DNA from: Rhodospirillales bacterium
GTDB lineage: Bacteria; Pseudomonadota; Alphaproteobacteria; Rhodospirillales; Casp-alpha2
DNA: 11,872 nt
Assembly (NCBI GenBank): GCA_018664265.1
Contig: JABJOR010000172.1
Location: forward strand, 1 to 11,872
Reading direction: 5' to 3'
Under the pieces are notes generated by a model. It was not told the origin of the DNA. It did no database searches and was given only the letters and a program-made list of their open reading frames with translations. Shown in pieces: positions 6,431 through 11,872 of this stretch. Position 1 is the stretch's first letter. Every line of letters begins with the position of its first letter. The position numbers and the translations under genes were made by a program.

Positions 6431-8224
6431 TCAGGCCAGCCCGTTAAAATCATCCAATAATGTGGCGATACGTCCACTGTCTACCTGATCCATGATCAAT
6501 CCGGCACGGCGACTGGCGGCTGTCATGTCCATTTCCCGGATGCGTTGCTTGACGCGGGGGATGCTTCTCGCGGACATGGAAAGCTCCCGGAAGCCCAATC
6601 CCAACAACAATGCTGTATAGCGTGGATCCCCCGCCATCTCGCCACAAATGCTGACCGGGATGCCCATCCGTCGTCCGGCTTCTGATGCAAATTGTATCAG
6701 GCGCAAAACTGCTGGGTGCAAAGGATCAAACAGTTCTGCGACGTATTCATTGCCGCGATCAATGGCAAGGGTGTACATGGTCAAATCATTTGAGCCGATG
6801 GCAAAAAAGTCTGAAACCTGGGCCAGAGCGTCGGCGGCAAGGGCTGCACCGGGAACTTCGATCATACAACCTACGGGCGGAATCGGATCGGGCAGCACGA
6901 CTTTACGGCGCTTCAACTTGGTAATGGCTTTTTTCAGGTGCGCTCTGGCTCTGTGCATTTCTGATGTGGAAGAAACCATGGGTAGTAAAATGCGAACGTT
7001 GCCATGGCAGGCTGCTCTTAAAATAGCGCAAAACTGGGTTTCGAGAATTTTTGGTTGAGCCAGTGATAGCCGTATGCCACGAAGCCCCAATGCAGATGTG
7101 GCTTTGGTTCCCATACCTTTAAGCAGGGCCTCTGCCGGTTTTTCACCACCGATGTCAACTGTGCGAATGGTAACCGGGCCGTTGGCGGCTTTTACGATCT
7201 GGCTGAGCTGGGCATATTGTTCTTCTTCATCCGGGACATCTTCTCGTCCCATGAACAAAAATTCCGTACGGAGTAATCCTACACCGGCAGCCCCGGCCTG
7301 CTTGACCATGGTCATTTCTATGGGCAATTCCACATTGGCTTGAAGTTCCAGCTCGATATCGTCACGCGTTATGGCGGGTAAATCGCGCATGCGTTCCAGT
7401 CTGCCGGCCTGCTTGAGGTATTCTTTTTGCTGATGAATTGCGACACTAAGAGTTTTCTTTTCCGGATTGATGACAACACGCCCAACTGTGCCATCAATCA
7501 AAACGGTATCGCCGCTTTTGATGTTGCGCATCAAGTCAGTAACGCCAAGCACACTTGGCAAGCCCAGGGCGCGAACCATGATTGCCGTGTGGCCTTCTGC
7601 GCCGCCCAATTCTGCCGCAGCACCGATAACGCGTTCCGGGTTTAGCTGGGCTGTATCAGCCGGGGTTAGCTCGTCCGAGATTACGATACTGCCCGGCGGC
7701 ACAGCAGCAAACGGCTTTACCGGAGTGCGGGTTAAATTGAGGATAAGGCGTCTGCCGACTTCGCGAATATCATCAATGCGTTTTGCAATATAGACATCTT
7801 CCATGGCAGCAAAAGCAGCGGCGATGTCGGAAATTTCGGCTTGTACTGCGGCCTCGGCATTCATCAATCGATCGGCGATACGTTTTTCTGCCCCCCGGAT
7901 CAGTCGGGAATCGCGCAGCATTTGCTCGTACGCATCGACAAGAAAACATAGCTCGTCAGCGGCCGTTGCGGGCATGTTCTTGGTTTTGTTGCGTAATCGC
8001 GCCATTTGGCGACGAGCACGTTCAACGGCGTCACCCAGTCGGGAACATTCTTTCTCAATGTCTTCAGGATTTATGGTGTGCTCAGAAACATCAATAGTGC
8101 CCTGTTCGCGTATATAAACAGGGCCAATGATAATTCCTGGCGAAACACCAAGTCCATTTAGGACTATTTCTTTAGGAGCATCATTGGGTTTACGCGTAGC
8201 ATTCTTGTCTACTTTTTTTTTCAT
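6431..8224 (-). CDS. ptsI: PTS enzyme I (phosphoenolpyruvate-protein phosphotransferase)
   Basis: Enzyme I takes phosphate from phosphoenolpyruvate onto a histidine and passes it to HPr in the cytoplasm. The 597-residue protein has the HPr-binding/phosphohistidine domain with GGAEGHTAIMVRALGLPS; His212 is the phospho-acceptor. The PEP-binding barrel contains LLRTEFLFM (317-325), TIRTVDIGGEK (352-362), SNDLTMYTLAIDR (478-490) and CGEMAGDP (527-534), with the catalytic cysteine at 527. It lacks the N-terminal GAF domain of the PtsP/EI-Ntr type. The first 19 residues are an extra lysine-rich segment before the conserved IVLNGLGVSPG; the only early Met is at residue 1. Codons 2-4 are AAA AAA AAA, a nine-A run. 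The start lies 16 bases after the ptsH stop, with GGATAACC as a modest ribosome site. It is the last gene of the EIIA-HPr-EI unit. Confidence 0.95.
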   Translation of the reverse strand: MKKKVDKNATRKPNDAPKEIVLNGLGVSPGIIIGPVYIREQGTIDVSEHTINPEDIEKECSRLGDAVERARRQMARLRNKTKNMPATAADELCFLVDAYEQMLRDSRLIRGAEKRIADRLMNAEAAVQAEISDIAAAFAAMEDVYIAKRIDDIREVGRRLILNLTRTPVKPFAAVPPGSIVISDELTPADTAQLNPERVIGAAAELGGAEGHTAIMVRALGLPSVLGVTDLMRNIKSGDTVLIDGTVGRVVINPEKKTLSVAIHQQKEYLKQAGRLERMRDLPAITRDDIELELQANVELPIEMTMVKQAGAAGVGLLRTEFLFMGREDVPDEEEQYAQLSQIVKAANGPVTIRTVDIGGEKPAEALLKGMGTKATSALGLRGIRLSLAQPKILETQFCAILRAACHGNVRILLPMVSSTSEMHRARAHLKKAITKLKRRKVVLPDPIPPVGCMIEVPGAALAADALAQVSDFFAIGSNDLTMYTLAIDRGNEYVAELFDPLHPAVLRLIQFASEAGRRMGIPVSICGEMAGDPRYTALLLGLGFRELSMSARSIPRVKQRIREMDMTAASRRAGLIMDQVDSGRIATLLDDFNGLA

Positions 8225-8240
8225 ACCCGGTTATCCATGT

Positions 8241-8540
8241 TTAGTCTTCTTCGCCAAAGCCTTCTTCCACAAGAGTTTTTAACGCTTCGAGGGCGTCGCT
8301 GGCTTGTGGGCCATCTGCGGTTATGTTGATTTCTGTTCCCGGGGCTGCTGCAAGCATCATCAGGCCCATGATAGAGCGTCCGGAAACGGTTTGCCCATTT
8401 CGCGTAACGCCAACCTGGGCTTCAAATGTTTCCGTGGTTTTAACGAACTTGGCTGCTGCTCGTGCATGCAGGCCACGTTGATTGATAATTGTCACGAGAC
8501 ATTGTGGTGCATCTTCACTGAACATCAGGCCATCACTCAC
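8241..8540 (-). CDS. ptsH: Phosphocarrier protein HPr (GTG start, regulatory-serine type)
   Basis: HPr shuttles phosphate from enzyme I to EIIA. In the 99-residue product His25, in QRGLHARAAAKF, is the catalytic histidine. Ser56, in GRSIMGLMML, matches the serine phosphorylated by HPr kinase. The kinase gene hprK is about 1.4 kb upstream, so both control sites are probably used. Residues 1-10 extend beyond a typical 85-90-residue HPr, and the acidic tail GFGEED is also extra. The start is a GTG (8538-8540) overlapping the TGA of the EIIA gene as GTGA, with a strong AAGGAG eight bases before it. This supports the GTG over the Met at residue 6 and suggests translational coupling. Confidence 0.95.
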   Translation of the reverse strand: MSDGLMFSEDAPQCLVTIINQRGLHARAAAKFVKTTETFEAQVGVTRNGQTVSGRSIMGLMMLAAAPGTEINITADGPQASDALEALKTLVEEGFGEED

Positions 8541-8944
8541 GAGCTTTTCTCCTTAAGCAGGTGAGACGCAATATTAATATATTTGCGCCCGGCATCCTGT
8601 GCTTGTTCAGAAGCATCTGCCAGTGTTGCGTTTGTACGAACGCTGGCCAGTTTAATCAGCATGGGTAAGTTTACCCCGGCAATGACTTCAACATTTGCTT
8701 TTTCCATAACGGAAATTGCCAGGTTTGATGGCGTGCCACCAAACATATCTGTCAGCAAAATGACTCCATTGCCATTTTCGACTTGTTCAATGCTGTCGAG
8801 AATATCTGTGCGGCGGCGCTCCATATCATCATCAGGGCCAATGCATATAGCATTAACGTTTTCCTGGGGGCCGACCACATGTTCCAGCGCACCGATTAAT
8901 TCCACGGCAAGTCGACCATGGGTAACAAGGACCAAACCGATCAT
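8537..8944 (-). CDS. manX: PTS EIIA component of the mannose (Man) family
   Basis: The 135-residue protein is a stand-alone EIIA-Man domain. The phospho-acceptor His9 sits in LVTHG after a beta-strand start, followed by LLTDMFGGTPSN (63-74) and GVNLPML (90-96), all diagnostic of the fold. It receives phosphate from HPr. No EIIB, EIIC or EIID follows; the next genes are ptsH and ptsI. As in other alphaproteobacteria the system therefore most likely signals carbon or nitrogen state rather than importing sugar. The ATG at 8944 has AGGA about nine bases upstream, and a promoter with a palindromic -10 region lies just before it. The symbol manX follows usage in rhizobia and does not imply mannose transport. 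Confidence 0.92.
   Translation of the reverse strand: MIGLVLVTHGRLAVELIGALEHVVGPQENVNAICIGPDDDMERRRTDILDSIEQVENGNGVILLTDMFGGTPSNLAISVMEKANVEVIAGVNLPMLIKLASVRTNATLADASEQAQDAGRKYINIASHLLKEKSS
8549..8554 (-). promoter_or_regulatory. ptsH: Strong Shine-Dalgarno site that fixes the GTG start of ptsH
   Basis: AAGGAG on the minus strand lies eight bases before the GTG at 8540, inside the last codons of the EIIA gene. It is the best ribosome site in the window and decides between the GTG and the internal Met of HPr. Confidence 0.8.
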
Positions 8945-8983
8945 GTTTGTGATTTCCTATTGTTTCGTTTCATTTGCATCTTG

Positions 8984-9011
8984 TGTTGCGTGAGATGTTA
9001 TACACGCAACA
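8984..9011. promoter_or_regulatory. Palindrome centred on the -10 box of the EIIA-HPr-EI promoter, candidate operator
   Basis: Perfect nine-base arms TGTTGCGTG (8984-8992) and CACGCAACA (9003-9011) flank a ten-base centre that contains the -10 box TATAAC on the minus strand. It is GC-containing in an otherwise AT-rich gap and is not followed by a T run, so a protein-binding site is more likely than a terminator. The regulator is unknown. Confidence 0.5.
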
Positions 9012-9025
9012 TATCTCAATGTCAT
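8997..9025 (-). promoter_or_regulatory. Sigma-70 promoter of the EIIA-HPr-EI operon
   Basis: Minus-strand ATGACA (9020-9025) and TATAAC (8997-9002) each match consensus at five of six positions with exact 17-base spacing. Transcription would begin near 8990, about 45 bases before the EIIA start. It separates this unit from chvG-hprK-rapZ, although no clear terminator follows rapZ, so read-through is possible. Confidence 0.65.
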
Positions 9026-9087
9026 ATCTATATAGTGTGGAGATTTCAGCCTATTTTCACACCTTTTCACAGCTTTTTTAAGTCTTT

Positions 9088-9969
9088 CTATGAAGTTTCT
9101 GGCAAATCCTCTGGTATGTCTCTGTGGAAAATCCGAACAGGATAGTCGCTCGTTTCAAGCCATTTAAGCAGGGTTTCTGCCACATAGACAGAGCGATGCT
9201 TGCCTCCCGTGCATCCAACAGCAATGGTTAGGTAGCTTTTACCTTCTTCTGCATAACGTGGTAATAAAGGCGTAATCAGGCTCTTTAAATTGGCTATAAA
9301 GCCTAAATAATCCGGGTCTTCAGAAATATAATCGGCAACGGGTTGGTCTCGCCCACACAGTTTCCGTAAATCTTCATCATAATGCGGGTTTTTCAAGAAT
9401 CGGACGTCAAAAACCAGATCAGCTTCTCTTGGTACGCCATGAGCGTAAGAAAACGATGTGACAAACAAGGTCAGGCTTGAGGCTTCAGACGCACCAAAGT
9501 TTTCTTCCATCAGATGGCTGAAATCAGCAAGGGTTCGTGAGGTCGTATCAATAACCATATTGGCTTCATGTTTAAGGACACGGGTCAACTCGCGTTCCTG
9601 ATTGATGCCATCAATAACCCTGCGGTCATGGGCGAGTGGGTGTGGCCTGCGTGTGGTTTTAAAGCGGTTTTCAAGCTTGCCGTTGCTGCAATCCAGATAG
9701 AGCAGGATGATTTCAAAATCGCTGTTCTCACGCAATCTACTGATTTCTTTTAACAGTTTCTTGGGTTTGAAATCGCGTGTACGGACATCAATGCCAATCG
9801 CAACGGAATGTTCACTATCACCGGAAAATACTAAATTAGACAACAACGGCAGGGGTAAGTTATCAACAGCTTCAAACCCCAGATCTTCAAAGATATTTAA
9901 CGCCGTTGATTTCCCAGCCCCCGACATGCCGGTTATAAAGATAATTCGGCGTGGCTGGGGTGAACTCAT
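9088..9969 (-). CDS. rapZ: RapZ (YvcJ-family) nucleotide-binding regulator
   Basis: The 293-residue protein has the full RapZ layout. A P-loop GMSGAGKS is at 14-21, then AVDNLPLPLL (34-43), a Walker-B-like IDVRTRD near 60-66 and the RRPHPL region at 107-112. The C-terminal domain has DVRFLKNP (188-195) and GCTGGKHRS (252-260), the phosphate-binding loop that in E. coli RapZ senses glucosamine-6-phosphate, and ends near VRIFHRDIP. In E. coli RapZ is an RNA-binding adaptor controlling glmS through small RNAs. Those RNAs are not known from alphaproteobacteria, so here a more general role in amino-sugar or envelope metabolism is likely. The ATG overlaps the hprK stop as ATGA, so the two are co-translated; pairing with hprK and the PTS is conserved in the class. 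Confidence 0.95.
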   Translation of the reverse strand: MSSPQPRRIIFITGMSGAGKSTALNIFEDLGFEAVDNLPLPLLSNLVFSGDSEHSVAIGIDVRTRDFKPKKLLKEISRLRENSDFEIILLYLDCSNGKLENRFKTTRRPHPLAHDRRVIDGINQERELTRVLKHEANMVIDTTSRTLADFSHLMEENFGASEASSLTLFVTSFSYAHGVPREADLVFDVRFLKNPHYDEDLRKLCGRDQPVADYISEDPDYLGFIANLKSLITPLLPRYAEEGKSYLTIAVGCTGGKHRSVYVAETLLKWLETSDYPVRIFHRDIPEDLPETS

Positions 9970-10409
9970 GGCAACTCGCTCAAACTTTCCATCTCCCCTA
10001 GGGCAACGGATAGTGCAATAAGAACTTTAGCCGGAGTGGAGGCCTCAAAAGGAGTCATTTTAATAACTGGAATTTCCGCTCCGTATTCTGTGCATACTTT
10101 CTTTTCAGGCATGCGATCCATTTCTTCCGGTGAAACCAGATCGACGATCAATGCGAGGGATGCAAACGGCTCAGTGCCAATGTTGACCACGCCGACACCG
10201 CGAATCTCCATCAAACCGGAAATGGTCTCCGGTGCAGTAACCATGATCCGGTCTTCACTAACCTCAAGATTACAACGATCATCGGAAACAAGTTTCGCGC
10301 CTCTGTCGATCATTCTAAGGGCCAGATCAGATTTGCCGCTGCCTGATGGGCCACGAAACAGAACTGCGTGGGCGTTTATGCTGATCGATGTGGCGTGAAT
10401 TTGAACCAA
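9966..10409 (-). CDS. hprK: HPr kinase/phosphorylase, short alphaproteobacterial form (TTG start)
   Basis: HprK phosphorylates, and can dephosphorylate, the regulatory serine of HPr. Only the catalytic C-terminal domain is present (147 residues against about 310 in Firmicutes), which is normal for alphaproteobacteria. The protein opens with IHATSISI, where His5 matches a catalytic histidine of the family. It continues with the P-loop GPSGSGKS (20-27), VSDDR (41-45) with catalytic aspartate, and the HprK signature MEIRGVGVVN (67-76). A TTG (10407-10409) is the start: no ATG lies in frame upstream, and the N-terminus aligns with the family from this point; the ribosome site is weak (AAAAGAG). 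It starts 62 bases after the chvG stop and overlaps rapZ by four bases. Confidence 0.93.
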   Translation of the reverse strand: MVQIHATSISINAHAVLFRGPSGSGKSDLALRMIDRGAKLVSDDRCNLEVSEDRIMVTAPETISGLMEIRGVGVVNIGTEPFASLALIVDLVSPEEMDRMPEKKVCTEYGAEIPVIKMTPFEASTPAKVLIALSVALGEMESLSELP

Positions 10410-10471
10410 GGTTTTTACTCTTTTACAGTTGTTGATGTAGAGCGAGAGAGTGCCGATGCAGGATCAAGCTG

Positions 10472-11872
10472 TCAACCTGCAGGAAGGCAAACTGTAAATA
10501 AAGCGCCTGCCGTATTGCCATTTGAATCGAGTATGTTTTCAGCTTTGATATCTCCGCCATAAGCTTCAATAATTTGTTTAGAGATGCTCAAACCCAGTCC
10601 GTAATGTGTGCCAAATTTTTCGTCATGGGGGCGTTCGCTGTAAAATCGTTGAAAAACGGCGGCTTCTTTTCCAGATGGAATACCCGGCCCCGTATCAGCG
10701 AAGGATACGATGATGGTATCTCCATAGATCTCTGTGTTTGTCCGTCTGGCGGTGAGTTTAATAGTGCTGCCTTTCGGGCTGAATGTCAGGGCGTTGCCGA
10801 TTAGATTCGCAAAAACCTGAGCCAGGCGATCTTCCATGGCATCAGCTATAAGTGTATCAACTTGGCCGGAGTTTATATCAAGGGTGATTTCAGGAGCATC
10901 CGGTCCGGATGTGGATGTGTGAACATCAACTAGAGTTTCAAGCATTTTGGCAATATTGACGGGCTCGATTAATGTTCTTGATAGCTCGGCGTCCAGGCGC
11001 GATGCATCTGAAATATCGCTGATCAATCTGTCCAACCGCTCAACGTCTTCTTGTATAATAGACATGAGCTTTCGTTGTTGTTCAGGCTCTTTTACTCTGG
11101 CAACGGTTTCAACGGCGCTTTTCAAAGATGCCAAAGGGTTTTTGATTTCATGGCTGACATCAGCGGCAAATTGCTCGATAGCATCCATGCGATCCCATAA
11201 GGCGTCTGTCATATCGCGCAAAGCGATGGCCAAATCCCCGATCTCATCGTCTCGGTTCTTAAGTTGTGGAAGTTGTTCACGGCGGTTGAGAGACTGGCGA
11301 ATTCTGTCTGCAGCACTGGCCAGACGGTGAATCGGTCTGGCAATCGTTCCGGCTAGATAAATAGATAACAAAATGGTCAGTGTCAGTGAGACCAGAAAGA
11401 TTTCTAAAATTCCAACGCGAACATCGTAGAGAGCCTCATCAATTGAATGAGACGATTTTGTAACCATCAAGGCCCCAAGAACCTGCTTGTAGCGCTGAAC
11501 GGGGACCGCAACAGACAACATGAGATGGTCTTGATCAAGGTTCCTTACGGCAGAAGCAATTTCGCCGCCAAAGGCTATTGGAACTTCGGGGTAATGCTGG
11601 GCGTGTTGAATGGGGAATTCTTCATATTTTTTCAGATGTATTTTACCCGGGAGCCTGCTGATAAATCGATCATAGATATTAAAGGCTGTTCGTAAAATAC
11701 CGGGACTTTGATTGATGGGCGGTAGCACCATCACTTCCACTTCGCGCCCGGCAAGTGCCAGCTTGCGACTGTCTGCCACCAGGTGTCCTGTAACATGGAA
11801 CAATCGGGCACGGGTATTGGTGCTTTCAACCATGCGAATAACGATACGATTTGCAGTGCCGCGCACAAGTTC
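10472..11872 (-). CDS. chvG: ChvG-type sensor histidine kinase, C-terminal 466 residues (5' end beyond the right edge)
   Basis: The frame is open through base 11872 (last visible codons GAA CTT), so the N-terminus with the first membrane segment is missing. The visible part starts within the periplasmic sensor: ARLFHVTGHLVADSR is typical of ChvG/ExoS. A second membrane helix is at visible residues about 154-177, then HAMP, then HisKA with DVSHEIKNPLASLKSA (His at visible residue 241, codon 11150-11152). The ATPase domain has NLIGNA, DTGPGIP and GLGLSISK. In rhizobia ChvG/ChvI responds to acid or envelope stress and controls exopolysaccharide, motility and central metabolism. The response regulator gene chvI is expected just outside the right edge. 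The order chvG-hprK-PTS is conserved in alphaproteobacteria and supports this call. No terminator separates it from hprK. Confidence 0.88.
   Translation of the reverse strand, partial: ELVRGTANRIVIRMVESTNTRARLFHVTGHLVADSRKLALAGREVEVMVLPPINQSPGILRTAFNIYDRFISRLPGKIHLKKYEEFPIQHAQHYPEVPIAFGGEIASAVRNLDQDHLMLSVAVPVQRYKQVLGALMVTKSSHSIDEALYDVRVGILEIFLVSLTLTILLSIYLAGTIARPIHRLASAADRIRQSLNRREQLPQLKNRDDEIGDLAIALRDMTDALWDRMDAIEQFAADVSHEIKNPLASLKSAVETVARVKEPEQQRKLMSIIQEDVERLDRLISDISDASRLDAELSRTLIEPVNIAKMLETLVDVHTSTSGPDAPEITLDINSGQVDTLIADAMEDRLAQVFANLIGNALTFSPKGSTIKLTARRTNTEIYGDTIIVSFADTGPGIPSGKEAAVFQRFYSERPHDEKFGTHYGLGLSISKQIIEAYGGDIKAENILDSNGNTAGALFTVCLPAG

Noticed and set aside
9054..9071. Two copies of TTTTCACA ten bases apart between rapZ and the EIIA gene
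   Set aside because: Only two short AT-rich copies with no clear dyad; could be chance, and no regulator is suggested.
1..11872. Mobile elements, phage, CRISPR, defence islands or horizontally acquired block
   Set aside because: All genes are conserved housekeeping or regulatory families on one strand with even composition; no transposase, integrase, repeat array or tRNA-end duplication is visible.

Overview
The window is a stretch of alphaproteobacterial chromosome with roughly balanced GC by eye. The combination of a short, C-terminal-only HPr kinase, a ChvG-type sensor kinase, RapZ, an EIIA-Man/HPr/EI regulatory PTS, ahcY, a DivL-like kinase, tsaE, a MurU-like nucleotidyltransferase and addB is a familiar alphaproteobacterial neighbourhood. 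The order looks most like a Rhodospirillales/Kiloniellales-type genome, but I cannot fix the genus. No mobile element, CRISPR array, rRNA or tRNA is visible. All twelve genes lie on the minus strand, so transcription runs from high to low coordinates. Both ends are cut inside genes: chvG at the right edge and addB at the left. No gene-free stretch exceeds about 145 bases.

In transcription order (right to left): chvG (sensor kinase, 5' end missing), hprK and rapZ form one unit, with hprK and rapZ overlapping in ATGA. A 143-base gap follows, holding a good sigma-70 promoter whose -10 box sits inside a 28-base palindrome. It drives an EIIA-Man gene, ptsH and ptsI; EIIA and ptsH overlap in GTGA. 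HPr carries both its phospho-histidine and its regulatory serine, and the partner kinase HprK is nearby. No sugar permease (EIIB/C/D) is present, so this is a regulatory PTS rather than a transport PTS. The visible gap before ahcY (126 bases) holds a second promoter overlapped by a long AT-rich palindrome, a good candidate operator for SAM/SAH-cycle control. ahcY ends at a strong intrinsic terminator.

The downstream block begins with a membrane-anchored PAS-kinase whose phospho-acceptor histidine is replaced by tyrosine, the hallmark of DivL-type cell-cycle pseudokinases. It continues with a 70-residue unknown protein, hspQ, tsaE (TTG start), a MurU-like sugar-phosphate nucleotidyltransferase and addB. 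The sugar kinase AmgK, which commonly lies between (or is fused to) TsaE and MurU in relatives, is absent from this position.

Taken together the region links envelope sensing (ChvG), carbon/nitrogen-state signalling (HprK/PTS/RapZ), the methyl cycle (AhcY), cell-cycle control (DivL-like), tRNA modification (TsaE), cell-wall sugar handling (MurU-like) and DNA repair (AddB). Most of it is ordinary conserved chromosome. The points worth a second look are the Tyr-for-His kinase, the two palindromic promoter regions, the missing amgK and the small unknown gene.
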